From assembly GCA_016780825.1 (NCBI GenBank), contig JADHLF010000007.1, forward strand, positions 15,788-79,787: a DNA stretch of 64,000 nt, given 5' to 3'. This DNA is from Planktomarina sp. (GTDB lineage Bacteria; Pseudomonadota; Alphaproteobacteria; Rhodobacterales; Rhodobacteraceae). Position numbers and translations under genes: made by a program. The notes beneath the pieces are model-generated. The model did no database searches. It saw only the letters and a list, made by a program, of their open reading frames with translations, and was not told where the DNA came from. Positions 8,364 to 16,842 of this stretch are shown piece after piece (within the stretch, counting starts at the first letter, position 1; every line of letters starts with the position of its first letter).

Positions 8364-8916
8364 CCTGATCGCCACCACAGCTTTGGGCAAAAGCGCCCCA
8401 GCTGTCGACCACCATGGTCCCGTGACCTTGACCGAAGAGCCCGGCATCGCCCTGGCCTCTGTCGCTGCGCGCCGCGGGGGAGAGCGCACAACCGCCTTGG
8501 CCATGCGTCGCATGATCGGGCCGACCGCGCCCAAGGCGGGGCACTGGGCCGGCACTCGGATCATCGCTTTTTGGACTGGCCCCGATCAATGGATGCTTGA
8601 AGCGCCCTATGACAGCGACGAATTTTTATTTGAGCGGGCGATAGCGGAAGTCAAAGGCAAGGCCTCCGTCACCGAACAAACCGGGGCCTGGTGCCGCTTT
8701 GATCTGCGCGGTCCAAATCTTGCGGCCGTTATGGAGCGGCTTTGCCCGATCAATATGGCCAAATTCATCGCCGGCAGTGCCACCCGAACCAGCATTCATC
8801 ACCTCGGCTGTTTTGTGCTCTGCCGCGCCCAGGACCACATCTCGATCTTAGGGCCGCGCTCCTGCGCAGCATCATTGCACCACAGCCTGCTGACCGCCAT
8901 TCGGGCCGCCTTTTAA
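8356..8916 (+). CDS. soxG: Sarcosine oxidase gamma subunit SoxG
   Basis: The protein is 186 residues from a GTG at 8356, which has AGGGGG nine bases upstream and overlaps the end of soxA. No ATG gives a sensible start, as the upstream in-frame ones lie well inside soxA. The sequence matches the gamma-subunit pattern (GWCRFDLRGP-like GAWCRFDLRGPNLAAVMERL, and a late LGPRSCAASLHHSLL). Gamma is a structural, GcvT-like subunit of the cytoplasmic heterotetramer. Last gene of the operon; it converges with a GlxA-type regulator 32 bases on. Confidence 0.88.
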   Translation: MHDLIATTALGKSAPAVDHHGPVTLTEEPGIALASVAARRGGERTTALAMRRMIGPTAPKAGHWAGTRIIAFWTGPDQWMLEAPYDSDEFLFERAIAEVKGKASVTEQTGAWCRFDLRGPNLAAVMERLCPINMAKFIAGSATRTSIHHLGCFVLCRAQDHISILGPRSCAASLHHSLLTAIRAAF

Positions 8917-8948
8917 CGCTGCCGTCATATGCTCTCACGCCCGCGCCC

Positions 8949-9953
8949 CTAGACCGAGGGCACCGGACTGTTGTCCAAGACACGATAGAGATTGATGCGC
9001 CTGCGGTCCTCTTGGGGAGAGAGTCCAAAGGCCTCACGATAATGACGCATCATCGGCGTGGTCGAGCCATAGCCCACCTGCAGCGCAATTTGCGCCATAC
9101 TGTCTTTGGAATACATCACCAGTTGCTTGGCCGCTTTCATCCGCAGCGCACGATAGTAATGCGACGGGCTCTGCCCCGTTGCCTTTTTGAAACTTCGCTC
9201 AATCTGCCGGGGAGAGACGCCCACGCCCTCCGCGACCTCTGCCACAGAAATCGGAGACTCCAGATGGGCTGCAAATATGGCCACCGCTTTGGCCACCACA
9301 GCCGGTAAGGTCGCGTCGGTGCTGCTGCTGCGATAGGTTGGGATACTCTGCTGCACCTCCTCACCCCGCATCAAAGGATGCTGGAACCAGCAGGCCACCT
9401 CCGTGGCCACATCTGCCCCCAGGCGGGTTTCGATCAACCGCAGTGACAGATCAAAGGCCGCAGCCGCCCCTGAGGCGGTGTAGCGGCGGCTCGCGACTTC
9501 AATGACCCGATCAGAGGCCTGAACCTCGGGAAATTCTGAACGGAAGGCCGCATCATAACACCAATGCACCGAAACCACATGCCCCGCCATCACCCCAGAA
9601 CGGACCAAAGGAAACACCCCGCCGCTGACCCCGCCCAAAACCGCGCCATGGCGGGCCAATGTGCGCAATGCACCAAAACCGGCTTTTGCATTGTCAAACT
9701 GCGCCCGGGGCGGGCTGAGCAGAAACAGATAATCGGGCCGCGTCAGATCGGATAAAGCCAAATCAGGCTCAAAGCTGATCCCGGCACTGGAGCGCCGCTT
9801 TGCCATCGTCTCGGCAACCAGTGACCAAGAAAACGCGTCCTGCCCCGATATCTCATTTGCCGCACGCAGAGGTTCGATCATCGAGGTCAGGCAGGCCATC
9901 GGAAAGCCTTCAAAAATCAAGAATCCAACGGACTGGGTTTTCACATCATTCAT
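8949..9953 (-). CDS. GlxA family AraC-type transcriptional regulator
   Basis: The 334-residue protein has an N-terminal DJ-1/PfpI-like amidotransferase domain (about residues 8-175) without an evident catalytic Cys. A C-terminal AraC DNA-binding domain (about 225-325) follows, with VAEGVGVSPRQIERSFKKAT and IALQVGYGSTTPMMRHYREA. Regulators of this build (GbdR, SouR, CdhR) control betaine, sarcosine and carnitine catabolism. Its position against soxG makes a sarcosine or betaine regulator plausible, but this is inference. Divergent from the XRE-cupin regulator across 68 bases. Confidence 0.85.
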   Translation of the reverse strand: MNDVKTQSVGFLIFEGFPMACLTSMIEPLRAANEISGQDAFSWSLVAETMAKRRSSAGISFEPDLALSDLTRPDYLFLLSPPRAQFDNAKAGFGALRTLARHGAVLGGVSGGVFPLVRSGVMAGHVVSVHWCYDAAFRSEFPEVQASDRVIEVASRRYTASGAAAAFDLSLRLIETRLGADVATEVACWFQHPLMRGEEVQQSIPTYRSSSTDATLPAVVAKAVAIFAAHLESPISVAEVAEGVGVSPRQIERSFKKATGQSPSHYYRALRMKAAKQLVMYSKDSMAQIALQVGYGSTTPMMRHYREAFGLSPQEDRRRINLYRVLDNSPVPSV

Positions 9954-10021
9954 AAATATGATACTAACAGGAAAACTGGCCCGTAGATCAAGAGGTCAAA
10001 CGCCAAGATTGAGGTTGATAA

Positions 10022-10675
10022 ATGAGTGTTGAGAAAGTCACCCCGGCTATGGCGGCCAAACGGACGCAGGAGCCGTCTCGGGCGCGCGACGGGTCTGAAA
10101 AAATTCTGGAACTGGCCATTGGACGTGAGCTGCGGGCCTTTCGGCGCGGCCAAGAGGTCACAGTTGCCGAGCTTGCCAATCGCACAGGCCTGTCAATCGG
10201 AATGCTGTCCAAGATTGAAAATGGCAATACCTCTCCCTCCCTCAAGACCTTAAAAACCCTTGCAACGGCGTTGTCTTTGCCAATCACTGCATTTTTTCGC
10301 GGCTTTGAGGCGCGCCAGGAGGCGGTCTACACAAAAAGCGGTGAAGGGATCGCGGCCGAGGAGGCTGGCACTCTGGCGGGTCATCAAACATATCTTTTGG
10401 GACATATCAGCGCCCCGTCCAGCGGGGTCATCGTAAAGCCATATTTGGTAACTCTGACCTCGGAGGCGGATGTGTTGCCAAGCGGCCAACAGGGCGGCAC
10501 CCAGACCATCTATATGCTGGAGGGAGAAATGGACTACCGGCATGGCGACAGGCTCTACAGGCTTACCGCCGGGGACAGCTTGCAATTTGAAGCCGAAAGC
10601 CCGCATGGGCCAGTGGCTCCGGCAAAATCCCCCGTTCGCTACCTGTCCATCGTCAGCGCGCCGCAGAGCAGCTGA
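10022..10675 (+). CDS. XRE family regulator with C-terminal cupin domain
   Basis: The 217-residue protein starts at ATG 10022 with GAGG seven bases upstream. A helix-turn-helix occupies about residues 33-87 (VAELANRTGLSIGMLSKIEN, the standard XRE recognition helix). A cupin sensor domain follows at about 140-212 (GGTQTIYMLEGEMDYRHGD). Such proteins usually repress catabolic genes and respond to a small molecule bound by the cupin. It is divergent from the GlxA-type gene, so both may act on the sox or purine genes. No target is shown directly. Confidence 0.85.
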   Translation: MSVEKVTPAMAAKRTQEPSRARDGSEKILELAIGRELRAFRRGQEVTVAELANRTGLSIGMLSKIENGNTSPSLKTLKTLATALSLPITAFFRGFEARQEAVYTKSGEGIAAEEAGTLAGHQTYLLGHISAPSSGVIVKPYLVTLTSEADVLPSGQQGGTQTIYMLEGEMDYRHGDRLYRLTAGDSLQFEAESPHGPVAPAKSPVRYLSIVSAPQSS

Positions 10676-10684
10676 ACCCGCGCA

Positions 10685-11102
10685 TCATCGCAGCAGGTCA
10701 AGCCCCGCCTTGCGATGGGTGTACCAAACCAGACCGGCCGCCACCGCCAAGGACATGCCACTCGACATCACAAGAGACACACCGCCGGGCGCCGCAGCCC
10801 CGACCCAGAGCGCATGACCCATGGTCAGCGCCACACCAACAAGCGAAAGAAACAATACAGGCCGCGCTGTGGCCCGGCGCAGCAGCATCAAAACACAGCC
10901 CAATGCCCCCCCCAAAAACTGCAACCGCAAAGGCCGCTGTCACCCAGCCGGGCCGATGGGCAATCACCGCCCTATAGGCAGGCGGGACATCCGCCAGGGC
11001 GTCGGGATCCATTTGTAGCGCAAAATTGAAACAGCCCAGGGCGTTCCAAATCAGGCCCAATAGGGCAATCATCCAAAACACAGGGCTCGGTTTCATCATC
11101 AC
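10685..11102 (-). pseudogene. Small four-helix membrane protein, frameshifted at a G8 run
   Basis: The 5' part (from ATG 11102) encodes a hydrophobic start, then MDPDALADVPPAYRAVIAHR and GWVTAAFAVAVFGG. The frame breaks at a run of eight C on the plus strand (10906-10913, G8 in the coding sense). The other frame then continues with hydrophobic helices and a C-terminal WYTHRKAGLDLLR, ending at 10685. Seven G in the run would restore one 138-residue ORF with four predicted membrane segments. This is either a true frameshift, phase variation, or a sequencing error in a homopolymer. The family is unknown to me. Confidence 0.7.
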
Positions 11103-11518
11103 GCGGCGCCTCTCTTCTATAAGATTATGACCTAGGGAGCATCCCTATCATTGGCCCTCTCTTGCTCACAAGCCGCATTCATAAGGCATGACCTTCAAAA
11201 ACCCGATCTGCAGGGTGCACCTTGGGCCTTTATCAGTCATTTTATCTATAAGTAATAGAAGACTATTGCATAACGCCATTTCAACATGAAATGAGGGCAG
11301 CGCCGGCCGGGGGGGCAGGCAGGCGCAGCCCGGTGTTGCCACCGGGCAAAGTGTTTTGGATTGGCGGCTGGATTATGCAGAGGTCTTTAGAATATTATTG
11401 CACCCCAAGAGGTCCACTCACATTGACTTTTTGCATACTGAACTCTTCTCTCAAGGCTGAGAGATATTCGAAAATGCACCAAAATAGATTGGTTACTATA
11501 CAGCGCGAGAAACAGTCC
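11103..11518. other. Non-coding stretch of about 416 bases holding a repeat
   Basis: No supported gene lies here. It contains the MITE-like repeat at 11259-11387, a G7 run near 11309, and a short hairpin CCCGGTG/CACCGGG around 11330-11347 inside that repeat. The remaining AT-richer flanks could hold promoters for the genes on either side, but no clear -35/-10 pair stands out. Confidence 0.5.
11259..11387. repeat. MITE-like element, 129 bp, 15-bp inverted ends
   Basis: Left end AAGACTATTGCATAA (11259-11273) and right end TTATGCAGAGGTCTT (11373-11387) are inverted repeats matching at 12 of 15 positions. The triplet TAG flanks both sides. The left end TGCATAACGC and the right end AGAGGTCTT are shared with the 53-bp remnant at 2754-2806. 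The interior holds no ORF, but contains a hairpin (CCCGGTG/CACCGGG). It looks like a non-autonomous element or internally deleted IS. Confidence 0.55.
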
Positions 11519-11887
11519 ATGACACCCACGCACACACTTGATCCTTGGCAATTTGCCCAGGATTGGCAAGACGGTTGGAACAGTCACGATTTGGACCGGA
11601 TCATGGCCCATTATCACGAAGAGGTGGTGTTTAGATCGGCCAAAGCGCAAGCCTTGGTTGGGAAGGGAGAGCTCACCGGCCATGACGAATTGCGCGGCTA
11701 TTGGGCCGAAGCCCTAAAGCGTCAGCCCGACCTCAAATTTCAAGTCCAAGACGTTTTCAAAGGACATGAGATGATTGTCTTGAGCTACAGTAATCAAAAC
11801 AATATCTGCGCAACTGAAACATTCTATTTCAACGCAGAGGGCCTGGTCTTTCGCGCAGCGGCCTGTCATCAAGCACCGCGGCGCTAA
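11519..11887 (+). CDS. SnoaL-like / NTF2-fold family protein
   Basis: The protein is 122 residues from ATG 11519. The pattern WQDGWNSHDLDRIMAHYHEE followed by a VVF strand and GHDELRGYWAEALKR is typical of SnoaL-like, NTF2-fold proteins of about 120-140 residues. Members serve as small cytoplasmic enzymes or binding proteins of varied function, so no reaction can be assigned. The ribosome binding site is weak and an upstream ATG at 11474 is in frame; the shorter form fits the family length. It stands alone with no operon partner. Confidence 0.7.
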   Translation: MTPTHTLDPWQFAQDWQDGWNSHDLDRIMAHYHEEVVFRSAKAQALVGKGELTGHDELRGYWAEALKRQPDLKFQVQDVFKGHEMIVLSYSNQNNICATETFYFNAEGLVFRAAACHQAPRR

Positions 11888-11988
11888 ATCCACAATCACC
11901 GTTCAAGCGCGCCATCACTGCGGCGTTGTGTTCAAAAAATAAACCATTAGTCTGCACATCTTCACGCGCTTGGAAATTCGGGGGGGCC

Positions 11989-12153
11989 ATGAGCCACAAA
12001 CAGATCAATTTCATCGGCTGGATACTTTTTGTCCTCTCCGCGATTGGCTTCATCATCGCCTCCATCGGAAGTTTTTGGTCCATGGTGGGATCTGTGTTGT
12101 TCCTGGTGGCCTGTTTGGTCTTTTTGATTCCCTTCTTTCGACCGGACGAGTGA
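11989..12153 (+). CDS. Small two-helix membrane protein, possibly YrhK-like
   Basis: This 54-residue protein starts at ATG 11989 after a G-rich stretch that can act as ribosome binding site. Two hydrophobic helices (about 7-27 and 31-50) are separated by GSFWSM, with a short charged tail FFRPDE. The pattern resembles YrhK-type small membrane proteins, but the match is weak. Function is unknown. Codon usage and hydrophobicity support a real gene. Confidence 0.5.
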   Translation: MSHKQINFIGWILFVLSAIGFIIASIGSFWSMVGSVLFLVACLVFLIPFFRPDE

Positions 12154-12272
12154 ACCGCTGGCTGCGCCGCTCGGGGGTGGGTTTGTCCAAGGCAAATTTT
12201 AGGCCCAAAGAATACATAATTTATTTTATAACAATGCCTAATATCGCAAACTTTATGTAAATTTACGCAGGT

Positions 12273-12665
12273 TCAAACCCGTATCGGCACCATCGTCCCC
12301 TGCATCAACGCAACTTTAACATCGCCATCAAATACATCGGCCCGCACGATCACCAAACGTGCGCCGGATTTCTCCACATGGCCCACGGCCCGCAGCGGAC
12401 CTTTGCGCCCCGGTGCCAAAAGGTTGATTTTCATTTCCGCCGTCAAAACCTCAAAGCCCTCTTCCATCATCGTCAAGGCCGCATATCCCGCCGCACTGTC
12501 ACCCAGCGCAAAGATCAAACCGGCGTGGGCATATCCATGCTGCTGTTGACTGCCGGGCAGGATTGGCGCTGTGATCTCAACATGCCCCGGCTCAACCACC
12601 ACCATCTCCGCCCCAAAGGTTTTCATGATGCTCTGACGCGCAAAGCTTTTTGTGACCCGTTCCAT
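12273..12665 (-). CDS. PaaI-type hotdog-fold thioesterase
   Basis: The protein is 130 residues from ATG 12665, preceded by AAGGGGATAG, where TAG is the pdeM stop codon. The hotdog signature GYAHAGLIFALGDSAAGYAA and the strand VLTAEMKINLLAPG are typical of PaaI/DUF4442-type acyl-CoA thioesterases. The substrate cannot be told from sequence. It follows pdeM directly, so the two are probably co-transcribed, although no functional link to DNA repair is evident. Confidence 0.8.
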   Translation of the reverse strand: MERVTKSFARQSIMKTFGAEMVVVEPGHVEITAPILPGSQQQHGYAHAGLIFALGDSAAGYAALTMMEEGFEVLTAEMKINLLAPGRKGPLRAVGHVEKSGARLVIVRADVFDGDVKVALMQGTMVPIRV

Positions 12666-12667
12666 CT

Positions 12668-13348
12668 CTATCCCCTTGGCATGGGCAAGACATGACATGT
12701 CTCGCCGGTTAAAACCGCGACCGCCCCCGGTTGCATCACATCCCGCAAAATCGCCGTATCACTGCGCAGGCCCCCGGTGAAAGTGCCAAATGCTGGCAAC
12801 ATCACCCTGTGCTGATCGTATAAAAAACAGGGGCGCGTGATGTGCCGCCGCCCCACAGATACGGCGGCTTTCGGATGGTAGTGACCAGAGACCTCAGCCC
12901 CATCCTCCGCCAGATGTTGAAGCTCAGCAATATGACGGAACACCAAGGGTCCATCGCGATATTCCGCCAGATGCGCGCCCGAAAATGCAACGGGCCCCGG
13001 GTCGTGATTGCCCTCAATCCAAATCCACTGCCGCCCGGCCTGCATGCGATACAGACAGGCGCATTGTGCAGGATCAAGGCTACCCGAGGCCTGCAAATCA
13101 TCAAAACTATCGCCCAGGCAAATCACAATTTCGGGGGCCAAGGCCTCGATTTCATTTTGCAGCCTCACCAATGTGTCCGCGGTATCATAGGGCGGCACCA
13201 TGACGCCCGAGCGGCGCGCCATGCGCTCTGATTTTCCCATATGTAAATCTGAAACGCAGAGAATACGCCGATCTGCCCACCATAAGACCCCCGAAGCCCG
13301 CGCGGTCAGCTCCTCACCAAACAAGAAAAATACATGCCCATCACTCAT
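12668..13348 (-). CDS. pdeM: Ligase-associated DNA damage response endonuclease PdeM
   Basis: The protein is 226 residues from ATG 13348; the longer in-frame start at 13378 sits against the helicase stop codon and is less likely. All calcineurin-like metal motifs are present: VSDLHMGK, CLGDSFDD, EGNHDPG and SGHYHPKA. This family co-occurs with an ATP-dependent DNA ligase, an Lhr-type helicase and an exonuclease in a repair cluster. Here only the helicase is present, directly upstream. Confidence 0.88.
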   Translation of the reverse strand: MSDGHVFFLFGEELTARASGVLWWADRRILCVSDLHMGKSERMARRSGVMVPPYDTADTLVRLQNEIEALAPEIVICLGDSFDDLQASGSLDPAQCACLYRMQAGRQWIWIEGNHDPGPVAFSGAHLAEYRDGPLVFRHIAELQHLAEDGAEVSGHYHPKAAVSVGRRHITRPCFLYDQHRVMLPAFGTFTGGLRSDTAILRDVMQPGAVAVLTGETCHVLPMPRG

Positions 13349-13386
13349 GCCCCTGCATCGCGCAAAATGAGGGGGCATGGCAAGTT

Positions 13387-15816
13387 TTATTGCAAGGGCG
13401 CCAGGGTGATCTTGTTCAGACCGGAAGCCTCCATCAAGCGCGCGGTTTCCTCGGCCAACAGCCGCTCCTGCGCGGCGCCTTGCACCGGAACACGGCCCAT
13501 TTCGAGAAAGAGCGGCGCGGCAAAGGGCGACAAACGGTCCAGCTCTTTGTGGTCCAGCCGCCCGGCACAGCGGGCCAGCATCTCCTCAATCCGGTCAAAA
13601 TCCACCAACCCCCTACGGGCCTCTTCGCGGGTGATCTGCATTAATACGTGGTTCGGATCATATTTGAGCAAAGTGTCATAGAGAATATCCGACGAAAACG
13701 TCGCCTGCCGGCCTGATTTTCTCTGCCCCGGCATATTGCGCTCTATGAGACCGGCAATCACGGCACAGCCCCGAAAGCTGCGCTTCATCACCGCATTGCC
13801 CGCCAACCACCTCTCCAGCCCATCCCTCAGCCCCGCGGGAGCCAAAAGCCCTGCCGCATCGCCGAGCGGCTCAAGAGAGAGCAACATCACAGCGTAATCC
13901 GTGGCCACGAAACTCAGCGGGGCCAATCGGGCCTCCTCCATCCGCTTTGAGAGCAAAAGCCCAAGCGTTTGCAGCGCATTGCGCCCGGCAAACCCGTAGA
14001 CCACCGTTGCAAAGCGCCCCTCATGAGGGAAGCTCTCGACCAAAAGCCGATCCGCGCGCGGCAGGAGGCTGACGTGGCGCTGCAATGCGATCCAGTCGCG
14101 CATATAACCGGGCAGTTCTGGCCAGTCTTTTTGCTGAAATCCCGCCAATATACGCTGGCTCAATTGAGTAGATGTGGCAAATTTTGTGCCACTGAACGTC
14201 GCGATCTTTGGCTTTTTGCCCGGCTGTTTCGTCACTTCAACGGTCAGATCCCGCAGGCCCTCATAGCGCACCACCTGGCCGCCAATCAAAAAACTGTCCC
14301 CAGGTTGAAGCGTTGCGGCAAAGGCCTCCTCCACTTCGCCCAAGGCACGCCCACCGCGGCCCCTCAGCCGCACCTTGAGGCGATCACTGTCTTGGATGGT
14401 GCCAATGTTCATGCGAATGCGTTGTGCGGCGCGCGGGTCGCGCAATTGCCACTGGCCCTCCGCCGTTTGCCGCAACCGCCGCCACCGATCATAGGCTTTG
14501 AGCGCATAGCCTCCGGTGGCGCAAAACTCGAGGCAGGCGTCAAACTCTGCGCGCGCAAGCTGCGCGTACCGGCCCACTGTTGTGATCTGCCTATAAAGAT
14601 CATCCGCGTGAAACGGCCCGGCGCAGGCGGCGATCAAAATATGTTGGCACAAGACATCGCGGGGTCCCGGCCCCATCGGCTCGCCGTCCAGATCATTTGC
14701 GCGCACCGCCTGCAAAGCGGCGACACATTCCACCACCTCAAACCGATTGGCAGGCACCAAACGGGCTTTTGATGGGCTATTATAGCGATGATTGGCCCGG
14801 CCGATGCGTTGCACCAGTCGTTTCACGTTCTTTGGCGCACCCACTTGGATCACCAAATCCACATTGCCCCAATCCAGCCCAAGGTCCAGCGATCCTGTGC
14901 AAACAATCGCACGCAAAGCGCCCGCAACCATTGCCGCTTCGACCCTTTCGCGCTGCGCCCGCGACAATGAGCCGTGATGAATGGCGATTGGCAGGTTGTC
15001 CTCATTGAATTGCCAAAGCTTATGAAAGAATATCTCCGCCTGCGCCCGCGTGTTGTGAAAAATTAACACCGTGTTGTGCTGCGCCACCTCGCGCAACACC
15101 TGTGGGATTGCATAGCCGGCCCCGCCGCCAGACCAAGGTGCCGGCGCGTCAATCTGCAACATAGCGATATCGGGCAGAGGGCCGGGCGGCGCCTGAATGA
15201 TATGACAGGGTGCAGGATGGCAGGCCATAAAGCCCGCAATCTCCTCTGGATCTTGCACCGTGGCCGATAAGCCAATCCGCTGCATATCTGGACACATATG
15301 CTGCAAAGCCGCCAGTGACAGCATCAGCTGATCCCCGCGTTTCGACTCGCTGAGCGCATGCACCTCGTCAATCACCACCCGTTTAAGCCCCGAAAAGATG
15401 CGCTCCGCGTCGCTATAGCTGGTCAAAAGCGCCAGGCTTTCTGGCGTGGTCAGCAAGATCTGCGGCGGATCTGCGCGCTGGCGGCGCTTTTGCGTGGCAC
15501 TGGTGTCGCCGGTACGATCCTCGATGCGAATATCCAGCCCCATCTCCTCGGCTGGCCCGCGCAGATTGCGCTTTATATCTGCCGCCAGAGCTTTGAGGGG
15601 CGAGACATAAAGCGTGTGGAGGCCCGCATGGGGGGCCTGCGCCAAATCAGCCAGGCTCGGCAAGAAACCCGCCAAGGTTTTGCCGCAGCCGGTCGGGGCG
15701 ATCAGCAGGCAAGCGGGGTTGCCGCGCGCCTCCATGACTTGCAATTGATGCGCATGGGGTTGCCAGCCTTTTTGGGTGAACCAGTCAGTGAGGGCAGCAG
15801 GCAAAACATCAGACAT
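13387..15816 (-). CDS. Ligase-associated DNA damage response DEXH helicase (Lhr-like)
   Basis: The protein is 809 residues. N-terminal helicase motifs are Walker A APTGCGKTLAGFL (near residue 40), DEVHA (motif II) and SATVQDPEE (motif III). Helicase C has SLDLGLDWGNVDLVIQVGAP and VQRIGRANHR (motif VI). The C-terminal 350 residues fit the Lhr core and ligase-associated-helicase extension. It is a 3'-5' DNA/RNA-DNA translocase family linked to repair. Partner ligase and exonuclease genes are not in the window. The start lies near the folD stop but with no overlap. Confidence 0.9.
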   Translation of the reverse strand: MSDVLPAALTDWFTQKGWQPHAHQLQVMEARGNPACLLIAPTGCGKTLAGFLPSLADLAQAPHAGLHTLYVSPLKALAADIKRNLRGPAEEMGLDIRIEDRTGDTSATQKRRQRADPPQILLTTPESLALLTSYSDAERIFSGLKRVVIDEVHALSESKRGDQLMLSLAALQHMCPDMQRIGLSATVQDPEEIAGFMACHPAPCHIIQAPPGPLPDIAMLQIDAPAPWSGGGAGYAIPQVLREVAQHNTVLIFHNTRAQAEIFFHKLWQFNEDNLPIAIHHGSLSRAQRERVEAAMVAGALRAIVCTGSLDLGLDWGNVDLVIQVGAPKNVKRLVQRIGRANHRYNSPSKARLVPANRFEVVECVAALQAVRANDLDGEPMGPGPRDVLCQHILIAACAGPFHADDLYRQITTVGRYAQLARAEFDACLEFCATGGYALKAYDRWRRLRQTAEGQWQLRDPRAAQRIRMNIGTIQDSDRLKVRLRGRGGRALGEVEEAFAATLQPGDSFLIGGQVVRYEGLRDLTVEVTKQPGKKPKIATFSGTKFATSTQLSQRILAGFQQKDWPELPGYMRDWIALQRHVSLLPRADRLLVESFPHEGRFATVVYGFAGRNALQTLGLLLSKRMEEARLAPLSFVATDYAVMLLSLEPLGDAAGLLAPAGLRDGLERWLAGNAVMKRSFRGCAVIAGLIERNMPGQRKSGRQATFSSDILYDTLLKYDPNHVLMQITREEARRGLVDFDRIEEMLARCAGRLDHKELDRLSPFAAPLFLEMGRVPVQGAAQERLLAEETARLMEASGLNKITLAPLQ

Positions 15817-15855
15817 GCGCCAATATAACCTTGCCCTCGCAGCATGAAAACACCT

Positions 15856-16758
15856 TTACGCGGTCAATCCTTCCGGCTCGGGCAAATCATGGGCCCGGCA
15901 GGTCGCCGTCAAAGTATTGGCCAGGAGGCAGGCAATGGTCATTGGACCCACGCCACCCGGCACCGGGGTGATCGCCCCGGCCACTTCAGCGCAGCTGGCA
16001 AAATCGACGTCACCCACCAATTTCATCTTGCCCTCGCCTTTTTCCGGCGCAGCAATCCGGTTGATGCCCACGTCAATCACCACAGCACCGGGTTTGATCC
16101 AATCGCCCGGGACCATTTCCGGACGGCCCACCGCCGCCACCACGATATCGGCCCGGCGCACAACCTCTGGCAGATCCTTGGTCCGCGAATGTGCAATTAT
16201 GACCGTACAGCTGTCGCCCAGCAAAAGCTGGGCCATTGGTTTACCGACAATGTTCGAGCGGCCGATGACCACAGCTTCACAGCCTGACAGTGACCCGAAA
16301 TGATCCCGCAGCATCATCAAACACCCCAAAGGTGTGCAGGGCACCATAGATTTTTGCCCGGTGCCCAACAGGCCGACGTTTGAGATATGGAACCCATCAA
16401 CATCCTTGGCCGGGTCAATACAGCCGATGACCAATTCCTCGTTTAAATGCTTGGGCAAGGGCAATTGCACCAAAATTCCGTGCACGGCCGGATCGGCATT
16501 CAACTGATCGATGACTGCAATCAACTCTTCTTCGCTGACAGAGGCGTCTAGCTTGTGCTCAAAAGAGGTCATGCCGACTTCCACCGTCTGCTTGCCCTTT
16601 GAGCGCACATAGACTTGGCTGGCCGGATCCTCGCCGACCAAAACCACCGCAAGACCGGGCACAATGCCATGGTCCTGCTTCAAGCGCGCCACATGTTCGG
16701 CCACCTGCCCGCGGACCTGCGCCGCAAAGGCCTTGCCATCAATTAACTGTGCAGTCAT
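15856..16758 (-). CDS. folD: Methylene-THF dehydrogenase / cyclohydrolase FolD
   Basis: The protein is 300 residues from ATG 16758 (GGGAG upstream); the longer form has an unsupported extension. Family motifs VHGILVQLPLPKHLN, GRSNIVGKPMAQLLL and PVPGGVGPMTIACLLANT are intact, as is the N-terminal SKGKQTVEVG with its catalytic Lys. It interconverts methylene-, methenyl- and formyl-THF in the cytoplasm. It lies just after fhs in the same direction, so the two cover the full formate to methylene-THF route. This fits use of the one-carbon unit made by SoxBDAG. Confidence 0.96.
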   Translation of the reverse strand: MTAQLIDGKAFAAQVRGQVAEHVARLKQDHGIVPGLAVVLVGEDPASQVYVRSKGKQTVEVGMTSFEHKLDASVSEEELIAVIDQLNADPAVHGILVQLPLPKHLNEELVIGCIDPAKDVDGFHISNVGLLGTGQKSMVPCTPLGCLMMLRDHFGSLSGCEAVVIGRSNIVGKPMAQLLLGDSCTVIIAHSRTKDLPEVVRRADIVVAAVGRPEMVPGDWIKPGAVVIDVGINRIAAPEKGEGKMKLVGDVDFASCAEVAGAITPVPGGVGPMTIACLLANTLTATCRAHDLPEPEGLTA

Positions 16759-16842
16759 CTTCCATCTCCCAAACCCAGAATTTCTGCCTTCATACGAAAA
16801 CCCCAAAGACGACTCCCCCCGCCCAAAGGCGAGGGAATGATC

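Noticed and set aside
12264..12290. tRNA-like TTCAAACCC sequence
   Set aside because: These bases are the end of the thioesterase gene on the minus strand, and no cloverleaf partner arms are found.
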